Assembly (NCBI GenBank): GCA_020860755.1
Contig: JAJBTQ010000033.1
Span: 41,457-105,456, forward strand
DNA length: 64,000 bases
Origin: Lachnospiraceae bacterium
Lineage (GTDB): Bacteria > Bacillota > Clostridia > Lachnospirales > Lachnospiraceae
Direction of reading: 5' to 3'
Below the pieces are notes generated by a model, which saw only the letters and a program-made list of their open reading frames with translations, did not search any database and was not told the origin of the DNA. Shown in pieces: positions 28,010-35,628 of this stretch. The first letter of the stretch is position 1; each line of letters begins with the position of its first letter. Made by a program: the position numbers and the translations under genes.

Positions 28010-28525
28010 ATGGCGGAGCCGAATACCTTATATCGTGTAATGATCCTGTATATGCTGAGCAAGGTGGAATACCCCTTAACGAGCACACAGATCACAGATT
28101 TTATCCTTGAAAAAGAGTATACCAGCTACTTCACGGTGCAGGAGACTCTCTCGGATCTGCGTACCTCTGAGCTGATCTCGGCAGAATCCACACACAACAA
28201 TACACGCTACCGCCTGACAGAGGATGGCAAACAGTCGCTTGACTTTTTCAGCGACAAGATCTCCCCTGAGATCAAGGAAGACATCGACACCTACTTCCGG
28301 GAAAACAATTTCAAGTTAAAGCAGGAGACCTCGGTGTACGCGGATTATTTTAAGGCCGCCGGCCCCGGATATCAGGTCCACTGCGTGATCAAAAACATCG
28401 ACGTTCCCGTCCTGGATCTGACCCTTACAGTCCAGAGCGCAGAGCAGGCCAAAGCCATCTGTGCGAACTGGAATACCGAAAACGCGGAAGTCTATGCGAT
28501 GCTGATGGATCTGCTGTTAAAGTAA
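28010..28525 (+). CDS. DUF4364 family protein (probable winged-helix)
   Basis: A 171-residue protein of the DUF4364 family, widespread in Lachnospiraceae. The N-terminal 80 residues look like a winged helix (LYRVMILYMLSKVEYPLTSTQITDF ... TVQETLSDLRTSELISA ... RYRLTEDGKQSL), suggesting DNA binding similar to PadR-type proteins. The C-terminal part forms an alternating strand pattern of unknown role. No target is known. It is cotranscribed with the malic enzyme and ends at a good terminator. Confidence 0.85.
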   Translation: MAEPNTLYRVMILYMLSKVEYPLTSTQITDFILEKEYTSYFTVQETLSDLRTSELISAESTHNNTRYRLTEDGKQSLDFFSDKISPEIKEDIDTYFRENNFKLKQETSVYADYFKAAGPGYQVHCVIKNIDVPVLDLTLTVQSAEQAKAICANWNTENAEVYAMLMDLLLK

Positions 28526-28560
28526 GCTCTAAAAAAAGGCAATAATTCAAAAGATAAAAA

Positions 28561-28594
28561 ACAGGATGCTTCCAAAAAGAAGGCATCCTGTTTT
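28561..28594. terminator. Bidirectional intrinsic terminator
   Basis: ACAGGATGC and GCATCCTGT form a nine-base stem, flanked by A on the left and T on the right. It can therefore end the malic enzyme transcript on the plus strand and lies downstream of the GGGtGRT gene on the minus strand. Confidence 0.9.
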
Positions 28595-28660
28595 GCGTAT
28601 AAAATTATTTTCACAATAAAGTTCCGGTAACCCGGGTTTGCCAAGCTGTTTTTGACCCGT

Positions 28661-29671
28661 TTAGAACTTCCCGGCGTCTGCAGCCTGCTGTACGTTCACA
28701 GCCACCGTCACAGTCATGCCGACCATCGGGTTGTTGCCCGCGCCGATTAAGCCCATCATCTCAACGTGCGCCGGAACGGAGGAAGACCCAGCGAACTGTG
28801 CGTCGGAGTGCATCCTTCCCATGGTGTCAGTCATGCCGTAGGAGGCAGGACCGGCCGCCATGTTGTCCGGATGAAGGGTACGTCCCGTGCCGCCGCCGGA
28901 GGCAACGGAGAAATATTTCTTGCCCAGCTCGTTGCACTCTTTTTTGTAAGTGCCGGCCACCGGATGCTGGAACCGGGTCGGGTTCGTGGAGTTTCCTGTA
29001 ATGGATACGCCCACGTTCTCGTGATGCATGATTGCGACCCCTTCCTGCACGTCATCCGCGCCGTAACATTTGACGCTCGCGCGCACGCCTTTGGAATATG
29101 CTTTTTCATAGACAATGTTGAGCGTTGCTGTTTTGTAGTCGTACTCTGTCTCAACATAGGTAAAGCCGTTGATCCTGGAAATGATCTGCGCGGCATCTTT
29201 GCCCAGACCGTTTAAGACGACCCTGAGCGGCTTCTCGCGGACTGTGTTCGCTTTCTCAGCGATACCGATCGCGCCCTCAGCGGCCGCGAACGACTCGTGT
29301 CCGGCAAGGAAGCAGAAACACTCGGTCTCCTCCTCTAAGAGCATCTTGCCGAGATTGCCGTGCCCCAATCCAACTTTACGGTGGTCAGCTACGGATCCCG
29401 GAATGCAGAATGACTGCAGGCCTTCGCCAATGGCCGCAGCCGCGTCGGAAGCCTTCCGGCAGTTTTTCTTGATCGCGATCGCTGCGCCCACGATATAAGC
29501 CCAGCATGCATTTTCAAAGCAGATCGGCTGAATCTCCTTGATCTGATTATATACATCCAGACCCGCGTCCTTTGTGATCTGCTCCGCCTCCTGGATGGAA
29601 CTGATGCCGTATGAATTCAACACCGCGTTGATCTGGTCTATTCTTCTATCATATGATTCAAATAATTCCAT
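28661..29671 (-). CDS. GGGtGRT protein
   Basis: A 336-residue soluble protein matching the family named after its motif, seen here as ASGGGTGRTLHPD. It also has a Cys-poor N-terminal helical part, a central NGLGKDAAQII segment and a C-terminal GLIGAGNNPMVGMTVTVAV glycine-rich stretch. The family has no known biochemical role. It is encoded six bases after a NifU-like protein, a pairing often seen in anaerobes, which suggests a joint Fe-S or redox function. GAAAGGAG precedes the ATG. Confidence 0.88.
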   Translation of the reverse strand: MELFESYDRRIDQINAVLNSYGISSIQEAEQITKDAGLDVYNQIKEIQPICFENACWAYIVGAAIAIKKNCRKASDAAAAIGEGLQSFCIPGSVADHRKVGLGHGNLGKMLLEEETECFCFLAGHESFAAAEGAIGIAEKANTVREKPLRVVLNGLGKDAAQIISRINGFTYVETEYDYKTATLNIVYEKAYSKGVRASVKCYGADDVQEGVAIMHHENVGVSITGNSTNPTRFQHPVAGTYKKECNELGKKYFSVASGGGTGRTLHPDNMAAGPASYGMTDTMGRMHSDAQFAGSSSVPAHVEMMGLIGAGNNPMVGMTVTVAVNVQQAADAGKF

Positions 29672-29677
29672 GGTATC

Positions 29678-30370
29678 TCACTCCTTTCTCGGGTCGATGA
29701 TCTTGGCCGCGTCTTCGATACGTCCGTACTCGCCCTTGGCCTTTTCCCAAGCCTCATTGGGCTCATCCCCGTTCTTGATAAAATCGGTCATCTTGCCGAG
29801 ACTGACATACTGATATCCGATGATCTCGTCATCCTCATCGAGCGCCAGGCCGGTAACATAGCCCTCTGTCACCTCCAGATACCGGGCACCCTTTGCCCTG
29901 GTGCCGTACATGGTTCCGATCTGAGAGCGAAGGCCTTTGCCGAGGTCCTCTAACCCTGCGCCAATGGCAAGCCCGTCATCGGAAAATGCGCTCTGGCTGC
30001 GTCCGTATACGATCTGCAGGAACAGCTCCCTCATTGCCGTGTTGATGGCGTCACAGACCAGATCCGTGTTTAATGCCTCCAGGATCGTCTTGCCCTGCAG
30101 GATCTCTGCCGCCATCGCTGCGGATTGAGTCATGCCGGAGCATCCGATCGTCTCGATCAGTGCTTCCTCAATGATACCCTCCTTCACATTCAGGGTCAGC
30201 TTGCAGGCGCCCTGCTGCGGGGCGCACCAGCCGACACCATGTGTGAAGGCGGAAATATCCTCGATCTTCTTTGCGTGAACCCACTTTCCCTCCTCAGGGA
30301 TGGGAGCCGGTTCATGCTTTGCGCCCTTTGTCACTGAGCACATATTCTCTACTTCATTGGTGTAAATCAT
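29678..30370 (-). CDS. NifU-like iron-sulfur cluster assembly scaffold-related protein
   Basis: A 230-residue protein related to IscU/NifU N-terminal scaffolds. The conserved GCSGMTQSAAMAAE resembles the second scaffold cysteine region of IscU, and an upstream QQGACKLTL resembles the first. The usual third LHC cysteine is not evident. The stretch MYGTRAKGARYLEVTEGYVTGL and an acidic C-terminal tail are extra to classical IscU. It may hold a cluster differently from a standard scaffold. It pairs with the GGGtGRT gene. AAGGAG lies six bases before the ATG, and a palindrome overlaps its promoter. Confidence 0.85.
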   Translation of the reverse strand: MIYTNEVENMCSVTKGAKHEPAPIPEEGKWVHAKKIEDISAFTHGVGWCAPQQGACKLTLNVKEGIIEEALIETIGCSGMTQSAAMAAEILQGKTILEALNTDLVCDAINTAMRELFLQIVYGRSQSAFSDDGLAIGAGLEDLGKGLRSQIGTMYGTRAKGARYLEVTEGYVTGLALDEDDEIIGYQYVSLGKMTDFIKNGDEPNEAWEKAKGEYGRIEDAAKIIDPRKE

Positions 30371-30394
30371 AGTTGACTCCTTTCCATAAAAACC

Positions 30395-30409
30395 TGACCG
30401 GTCATTATA
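30395..30409. promoter_or_regulatory. Palindrome TGACCGGTCA adjoining the NifU-like gene -10 box
   Basis: A perfect ten-base palindrome (30395-30404) directly abuts a minus-strand TATAAT (30404-30409) about 35 bases upstream of the NifU-like start. No good -35 is seen. The layout suggests an operator overlapping the transcription start. Confidence 0.45.
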
Positions 30410-30460
30410 TTTTATACTCCCTTTGATTTACTTTAATCACACTGCCTTATTTTATCACAA

Positions 30461-31126
30461 TCATTGTCTCTTCACAATATCATCCTGCTTTTTATAGATG
30501 GAATCGGCCGGTATCACTCCTCTTACGCTGGATACCGGATAAATGCTCGTATTTCGGCCGATCACGGTTCCGGGATTTAAGACCGAATTGCAGCCGACCT
30601 CAACCCCATCGCCGAGCATGGCACCGAACTTTTTCCTTCCGGTGGTGATCTCATCCGCCCCGTCCTTTACCACTACCTCTGTCTTATCCGACTTGACATT
30701 TGATGTGATGGAGCCGGCTCCCATATGAGCCCGGCACCCAAGGATGGAGTCTCCCACATAGTTGTAATGCGGTACCTGCACGCCGTTAAACAGGATGACA
30801 TTTTTAAGTTCCGTTGAATTCCCGACCACGGCACCTTTTCCGACAATGGCGGGACAGCGAAGAAATGCGCAGTGGCGGATCTCCGCCTCCTCATCGATGA
30901 TAAGCGGACTGCCGAGGAATGCCGTAGGCGCGACCTTAGCGCTCTTTGCCACCCAGATGTCCTCTCCCCGCTGTTCAAAGATTTCCGGGTCTAAATTCGG
31001 ACCAATCTGACGGATATAATCACCCAATCCCTCAAGCAGCTCCCAGGGATACTCGGCTGTCTGCATGTAATCCTTTGCGATCGTCTCATTTAGATCATAT
31101 AAATTTGTAATCCTGCACTCTTCCAT
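30461..31126 (-). CDS. Left-handed beta-helix protein, GlmU C-terminal-like
   Basis: A 221-residue protein with hexapeptide repeats of the left-handed beta-helix acyltransferase fold, recognisable in IWVAKSAKVAPTAFLG, AEIRHCAFLRCPAIVGKGAVVGN and GVEVGCNSVLNPGTVIGRN. It resembles UDP-N-acetylglucosamine pyrophosphorylase-related proteins but has no nucleotidyltransferase domain. The N-terminal 50 residues are helical. Acyl or nucleotidyl transfer to a sugar is possible; the substrate is unknown. It begins 12 bases after EFR1. Confidence 0.75.
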   Translation of the reverse strand: MEECRITNLYDLNETIAKDYMQTAEYPWELLEGLGDYIRQIGPNLDPEIFEQRGEDIWVAKSAKVAPTAFLGSPLIIDEEAEIRHCAFLRCPAIVGKGAVVGNSTELKNVILFNGVQVPHYNYVGDSILGCRAHMGAGSITSNVKSDKTEVVVKDGADEITTGRKKFGAMLGDGVEVGCNSVLNPGTVIGRNTSIYPVSSVRGVIPADSIYKKQDDIVKRQ

Positions 31127-31138
31127 TCCCCTGTCTCC

Positions 31139-31990
31139 TCACAAAAAATAATTTTCAGCCCTGTGGTCCACGTAGTTCTTCTCAAGCATCCGCATATGCC
31201 CTAAAAAGGCCTCATCTGTGATATGCTTCGCTTGCTTCGGACAACTCTTTACGCAGGCCTGACACTTGATACATACGCCCTCCACCTGCATATCTTCATT
31301 AATGCTTCCCATCGGGCAGGCATCCCGGCAGATCCCGCAGCGAATGCATTTTTCTTCGTCGGTCTCCGGCTTCGCCTTTAAGAACTTCGCAGGAGTTCCG
31401 TCTTCCATTCGCGGTGTATAGTACGGCGGGAGTTCCTCATCCGGATCCATGACAAGTGGCTCAAAGCCATCCGGATCATTCAGCTTATTCGCGATCTGAT
31501 CCGCAAAGTCCCGGATCTCATCCCGGTCCTTCTCATCCGGCCGTCCTGCAGCCAAAGCATCCGCGATGGAGTGACGACAGACCAATGCCGCGCCGCCTGC
31601 GATCCGAAATCCCGCTTCCTGCAGGATCATGCAAAGCTCAGTAAGTGCCCCGCCAAAGCTGCGGTTGCCGTATGCGACGACGGGCACTGCGATCGTTCCC
31701 TCGCCGGAAAAGCAGCGCCTAAAATCCGGCATGATCTTATTTGGCAGACGATCGGCATATACCGGAGAACCGATCACGACAAGATCCTGTGCTCCAAAAT
31801 GGTATTCTCTCTCGCGCGCTGCCGGAGCAGTAAAATCTATCTCCTCATAAGGCGACCCCCCGGAATCCGATGACATACCCATCGCTTCGCAGAGAAAGCC
31901 GGTAAGCAGTCGGACTGCATCTTTCGTCCCGCCTGTGGGACTGAAATAAATCGCATATATCTTATCTGGTTTTAAAATCATCGCACTCAT
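31139..31990 (-). CDS. EFR1 family ferredoxin-flavodoxin protein
   Basis: A 283-residue two-part redox protein. The N-terminal flavodoxin-like domain has the FMN phosphate loop YFSPTGGTKDA. The C-terminal part carries two 4Fe-4S motifs (CIRCGICRDACP and CIKCQACVKSCP). Such EFR1 proteins probably shuttle electrons between flavin and Fe-S clusters; partners are not defined. It follows a broken flavoprotein gene and the LUD gene on the same strand and precedes the beta-helix gene. A second in-frame ATG three codons in (31981) is an equally possible start; only a weak GAGAA site is seen. Confidence 0.9.
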   Translation of the reverse strand: MSAMILKPDKIYAIYFSPTGGTKDAVRLLTGFLCEAMGMSSDSGGSPYEEIDFTAPAAREREYHFGAQDLVVIGSPVYADRLPNKIMPDFRRCFSGEGTIAVPVVAYGNRSFGGALTELCMILQEAGFRIAGGAALVCRHSIADALAAGRPDEKDRDEIRDFADQIANKLNDPDGFEPLVMDPDEELPPYYTPRMEDGTPAKFLKAKPETDEEKCIRCGICRDACPMGSINEDMQVEGVCIKCQACVKSCPKQAKHITDEAFLGHMRMLEKNYVDHRAENYFL

Positions 31991-32005
31991 TCTGATTTCT
32001 CACTG

Positions 32006-32107
32006 TTATCTTATATAATTTGTCCTGGCCTGTGCCTCCGTCTCCTGCAGTGCAGCCGTTGTGCTGCCGTCTTTTCGCGGACTGCCGTTTAACATTAATA
32101 CCTTCAT
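32006..32107 (-). pseudogene. Remnant of an NADPH-dependent FMN reductase-type flavoprotein
   Basis: A 33-codon frame starts MKVLMLNGSPRKDGSTTAAL, the flavin phosphate-binding start of NADPH-dependent FMN reductases and iron-sulfur flavoproteins, which are normally about 180-250 residues. After about residue 20 it turns into unrelated sequence and stops. An AAGGA ribosome site is still in place before the ATG. It lies between the LUD and EFR1 genes on the same strand. The simplest reading is an internal deletion that removed most of the gene. Confidence 0.7.
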
Positions 32108-32139
32108 GATCGCTTCCTTCTTTTAAATAAAACCACCCC

Positions 32140-32742
32140 CTAGTATCCGAGATCCTCATCGATCAGTACGATCTCCATCTCCGCTCCGAGCGGCTTGCAC
32201 CAGAGTACCGTAAGGCCGCAGCAGATCCGCTCCGGACTGCTGCAGTCATAGCAGTGATCCGCCTTCTCGGCACAGGGGGTTTTTCTTCCAAGACGCTTCG
32301 CGTTTAAAGGAGAGGCGATATTTCTCGCGCGGTCTAAGGCACTGTCATAATCCGGCCGTATCTTGTTTTTACCGACCACCAGATATACTCTCTCGTGTCC
32401 GAAGAAAACAGAGGATACACGGTTGCAGGATCCGTCGATGTTGATGATCTCACCCGTCTCGGCAAGGCCGTTGACTGAGGAGATATAGACAGATGTATCC
32501 ATCGCTTTTTTTCGCAGGATTCCCTGCTCCTCAGGAGTGTTCCCCTTAACATGCCAGACCACAGAGTTGTGGCTGCCGAGCGAATCGTAGAGTCCCATCT
32601 CATCTAATGTCACAGATCCCCCAAACGCGACGGACTGTCCGTCAATCTCTTTATTCAGATAAGAAGATGCCTCTTTTGCCGTGGCAAAACAACTCACCGT
32701 AAAATTGTGCTTTTCTAAGTTTTTCGTAACCGTCTCAAACAT
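32140..32742 (-). CDS. LUD domain protein (LutC/DUF162-like)
   Basis: A 200-residue protein of the lactate-utilisation (LUD, DUF162) fold. The sequence VAFGGSVTLDEMGLYDSL matches the conserved ligand-binding region of LutC/YkgG proteins, and SVNGLAETGEIINIDGSCNR follows. The C-terminus has a Cys cluster (CAEKADHCYDC, then CC) that may bind metal or a cluster. Stand-alone LUD proteins in clostridia have no proven role, and no lutA or lutB is nearby. ATG 32742 is preferred because GGAGGAGG precedes it closely. Confidence 0.88.
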   Translation of the reverse strand: MFETVTKNLEKHNFTVSCFATAKEASSYLNKEIDGQSVAFGGSVTLDEMGLYDSLGSHNSVVWHVKGNTPEEQGILRKKAMDTSVYISSVNGLAETGEIINIDGSCNRVSSVFFGHERVYLVVGKNKIRPDYDSALDRARNIASPLNAKRLGRKTPCAEKADHCYDCSSPERICCGLTVLWCKPLGAEMEIVLIDEDLGY

Positions 32743-32841
32743 AATATTCCTCCTCCATATTCTATTACCCCATCGCATTCGCATGCGCCGTATTCCTTCT
32801 CATCATAACACAATGTGCCTGCCCTGAAAAGGGCACAGCCC

Positions 32842-34011
32842 TTACTCCTGCCGCAGCATATCCCGGATCAAAAACCCCATGCGAAGCCGGAATCGCGCAT
32901 CGTGGTGGGACAGATTCATCTGAAGGACCTCTTCTGCCCGTTTGATCCGGTAGTTGATCGTGTTGCGGTGCAGGTAAAGCTCCTGCGCCACCTCGTTTAC
33001 GCTGCCGTTGTGCGTCAAGTAGCTGTCAACGACCTGTGTTAAGTTAATATTGTTCTTCTCATCGTAGTCCATCAGAGGGCGTATGGTCTGATCATAGTAT
33101 TCCCGCAGTACATCTTCATCGTCAATGCACATCAAAAGTTTATAGATCCCCATATCGGAGTAAAAGATCAGGTCGGGCCGGATCCTGTCCTGCGCGTGAA
33201 GCGTGGCGATCTGGCGCGCCTGGGAATAGCTTTTCGAGATATTTTGAACGGAGGGCATTAGCTGCCCCACTCCGATCGTGTACGAAAGGGAAGAATAGAA
33301 AGATGACAGGAAGGAGCGGATGATCTCTACAAAGGATGGCAGCTTTTTCTCCTCCATATTTCCGACAACGACAACGAGCTCATCCTCCAGGGAAAAAGCG
33401 ATGCTGTTCCTGTGGTTGTGCTGGAGATAATTGTCCAGTCGAAGGCTCAGCAGGGAGAGCTGCTTTTCATCGTACCCGTCGGGTAGACAGATCACGATGG
33501 CTGCATAGTTCCAGTCGGCCTGAAAGTCCGCCTGGGACAGCGCCACGGTGTAGAGCTCCTTTTGTTCCGGGAACAGGATCGCGCTTTTCATGGCCCCTAT
33601 CGTCTCACTTCCCCTCTGTTTGTCCCTTGCCAGGGCAAAACAGAAGATCTGCATGAGTTCCGAGATATGGATCTCCCAGGGAAACGTGAACAGGGGAAAC
33701 TCATTGGCATTGCAAAAATCAAGGACCGGCTGCGGGATCTCCCGTATGAAAGGGCCGATGTTGATAAGAATCCCGGCCGCATCCCGCTTATAGACTTCCT
33801 CCACGAAAGCGGGCAGTCTCTCACTTACATTCTCAGACATGGCCGCCCCGGTCGTGATCGCAAGCTCGCCGCTCTCGAGATAGGGAACCGCCTCCGGTCC
33901 CTCGATGATGTGGGCCCAAAAGACCAGATGGTCAAGTCCGCCCTCTCCTGCCGCCGGGCGGATCGGCATATGGGATGTCTCTTCCAGCAAATGACGCAAT
34001 TCGATCGCCAT
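32842..34011 (-). CDS. PucR family transcriptional regulator
   Basis: A 389-residue regulator with an N-terminal PucR purine-catabolism-type sensor (about residues 10-130), a central CdaR GGDEF-like domain and a C-terminal helix-turn-helix (VNEVAQELYLHRNTINYRIKR) of the HTH_30 type. PucR proteins activate nitrogen-compound catabolism. It stands divergent to the aminotransferase-dehydrogenase unit and upstream of a pyrimidine-degradation operon, so it is the likely local regulator. ATG 34011 has AGGAGGG eight bases ahead. Palindromes between the two divergent promoters are candidate sites. Confidence 0.93.
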   Translation of the reverse strand: MAIELRHLLEETSHMPIRPAAGEGGLDHLVFWAHIIEGPEAVPYLESGELAITTGAAMSENVSERLPAFVEEVYKRDAAGILINIGPFIREIPQPVLDFCNANEFPLFTFPWEIHISELMQIFCFALARDKQRGSETIGAMKSAILFPEQKELYTVALSQADFQADWNYAAIVICLPDGYDEKQLSLLSLRLDNYLQHNHRNSIAFSLEDELVVVVGNMEEKKLPSFVEIIRSFLSSFYSSLSYTIGVGQLMPSVQNISKSYSQARQIATLHAQDRIRPDLIFYSDMGIYKLLMCIDDEDVLREYYDQTIRPLMDYDEKNNINLTQVVDSYLTHNGSVNEVAQELYLHRNTINYRIKRAEEVLQMNLSHHDARFRLRMGFLIRDMLRQE

Positions 34012-34059
34012 AGTTAAACCCTCCTGCTCTCTGCATGTTTTTGCACTCTTACCTAACCT

Positions 34060-34088
34060 ATTATATAAAAGAAACGTGTTCCGTACAA
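34060..34088 (-). promoter_or_regulatory. Sigma-A promoter of pucR
   Basis: A minus-strand TTGTAC -35 (34083-34088), 17 bases, then a consensus TATAAT -10 (34060-34065), about 50 bases before the start codon. Confidence 0.8.
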
Positions 34089-34097
34089 GACTAAAAA

Positions 34098-34133
34098 TGT
34101 GCTGCAGCACAAAAAATAATGTGCTGAAACAGC
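34098..34133. promoter_or_regulatory. Candidate PucR operator: palindrome plus half-conserved copy
   Basis: A perfect 14-base palindrome TGTGCTGCAGCACA (34098-34111) is followed, 22 bases on (two helical turns), by TGTGCTGAAACAGC (34120-34133). Together they sit between the pucR -35 and the aminotransferase -35, which suits a regulator serving both directions. Confidence 0.6.
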
Positions 34134-34161
34134 TTGTATCATCCGGCCATTATTTTATAAT
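34134..34161 (+). promoter_or_regulatory. Sigma-A promoter of the aminotransferase unit
   Basis: TTGTAT (34134-34139), 16 bases, then consensus TATAAT (34156-34161). The -35 directly abuts the candidate operator, the usual layout for activation. Confidence 0.75.
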
Positions 34162-34171
34162 AGAAATTGAT

Positions 34172-34225
34172 AGAAGGCGGTGCAACGGAGCAATCACCCG
34201 GGCAGTTGCCTTCTTATGTTTTTTT
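34172..34225 (+). terminator. Leader hairpin with T-run (possible attenuator)
   Basis: AGAAGGC (34172-34178) pairs with GCCTTCT (34208-34214), with partial inner pairing of GCAAC with GTTGC. TTATG and seven T follow. It lies only a few bases after the expected transcription start and 40 bases before the aminotransferase ATG. It could stop transcription early unless something prevents it, or merely stabilise the 5' end. Confidence 0.55.
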
Positions 34226-34264
34226 AAAGATCAATTTTAAATAATTAATAAGGGAGGGATCATT

Positions 34265-35590
34265 ATGACTGGTGCTCAGATCAAGGAAACACAAAAGAAG
34301 TACAACATGCAGTCGTGGAGCGTACAGGGCAATATCAACCCGATTCCCATCGAGCGGGCGGAAGGCATCTATTTCTATGACTATGACGGCAACCGCTATA
34401 CGGACATGTCATCCCAGCTCGTCAACTTAAATCTCGGGTTCGGCAACAAGGCCATCGGCGATGCCATCAAGGAACAGGTAGATCAGTACTGCTATCTCGG
34501 GCCGTCCTACGGCAATGAGGCGAGAGCCCGGCTCGCGGAGAAGATCATCTCTCTGCTGCCGGACAATTACGGCAAAGTGTTCTTTACCAATGCCGGCGCG
34601 GATGCCAATGAGAACGCCGTCAAGATCGCACGGATGTATACCGGTCGCAACAAGATCTTCAGCCGTTACCGCAGCTATCACGGATCTTCGTTCGGAGCCG
34701 GCAACTTAACAGGCGAGCCGCGCAGGTTCCCCTTAGAGCCCGGCGTACCCGGATTTATCAAGTTCATGGATCCCTATATCTACCGTGAGCCCATCGAATT
34801 CGAGTCGGAGGAGGCTGCCACAAAGTTTTATCTCGCCAAACTGGAAGAGCAGATCAGGTATGAGGGGCCCAGCCAGATCGCAGCGATCTTTTTAGAGACG
34901 ATCACCGGTTCCAACGGCGTGATCATTCCGCCTAAAGGGTATCTCCCCGGTGTCCGGGCGCTCTGTGACAAATACGGCATCCTGATGGTCTGTGACGAGG
35001 TCATGGCCGGATGGTTCCGCACGGGAAAGACGTTTGCGTTCATGAACTATGACGTTGTCCCGGATATGATCACGTTCGCCAAAGGTGTCACCTGCGGCTA
35101 TATACAGATCGGCGGCGTCGCGATGACGTCCGAGATCGCAGCCTACTTTGACGACCACTTCTTCTCCTGCGGCCTGACCTACAGCGCGCATCCTTTGGCC
35201 TGCGCAGCCGGCTTAGCCTGCATCGATCAGTACTTTGAGCTGGGCATTGAAGAGAATGTTGCGAAGACCGGTGCGGTCCTCGGAGAGATCTTAGATACCT
35301 ATCCGGAAAAATACGCCTGTGTCGGCGATGTGCGCCACATCGGCCTGTTTACCGCGATCGAACTCGTAAAAGACAAGAAGACGAAGGAGGCTCTCGTGCC
35401 CTACGGTGCAGACCCGGACGGCATCATGCCCAAGATCATCGGGCTTCTTAAGGACCGCGGCTTTATGACCTACTCCCATGAGAACATGGTGTTTGTCAGC
35501 CCTCCGCTCATCATAACGGAGGATCAGATTCGCGAAGAGATGCAAAAGATGGACGAAGTACTTGCGATCGTAGATAAAGAGTTTATCTGA
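34265..35590 (+). CDS. Class III aminotransferase, probable beta-alanine:pyruvate type
   Basis: A 441-residue PLP enzyme of the omega-aminotransferase group. The motifs are FTNAGADANENAVKIAR near residue 100, LMVCDEVMAGWFRTGK (Asp holding the pyridine nitrogen) and the PLP lysine in ITFAKGVTCGY. The next gene encodes an acylating semialdehyde dehydrogenase, and the nearby convergent operon makes beta-alanine from uracil. Its likely job is therefore beta-alanine (or 3-aminoisobutyrate) to malonate (or methylmalonate) semialdehyde. Family members also use taurine or other omega-amino acids, so substrate is inferred from context. AAGGGAGG precedes the ATG. Confidence 0.9.
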   Translation: MTGAQIKETQKKYNMQSWSVQGNINPIPIERAEGIYFYDYDGNRYTDMSSQLVNLNLGFGNKAIGDAIKEQVDQYCYLGPSYGNEARARLAEKIISLLPDNYGKVFFTNAGADANENAVKIARMYTGRNKIFSRYRSYHGSSFGAGNLTGEPRRFPLEPGVPGFIKFMDPYIYREPIEFESEEAATKFYLAKLEEQIRYEGPSQIAAIFLETITGSNGVIIPPKGYLPGVRALCDKYGILMVCDEVMAGWFRTGKTFAFMNYDVVPDMITFAKGVTCGYIQIGGVAMTSEIAAYFDDHFFSCGLTYSAHPLACAAGLACIDQYFELGIEENVAKTGAVLGEILDTYPEKYACVGDVRHIGLFTAIELVKDKKTKEALVPYGADPDGIMPKIIGLLKDRGFMTYSHENMVFVSPPLIITEDQIREEMQKMDEVLAIVDKEFI

Positions 35591-35628
35591 AATATAACGA
35601 TACAAAATTGAAAAAAGGAGGAATTACC

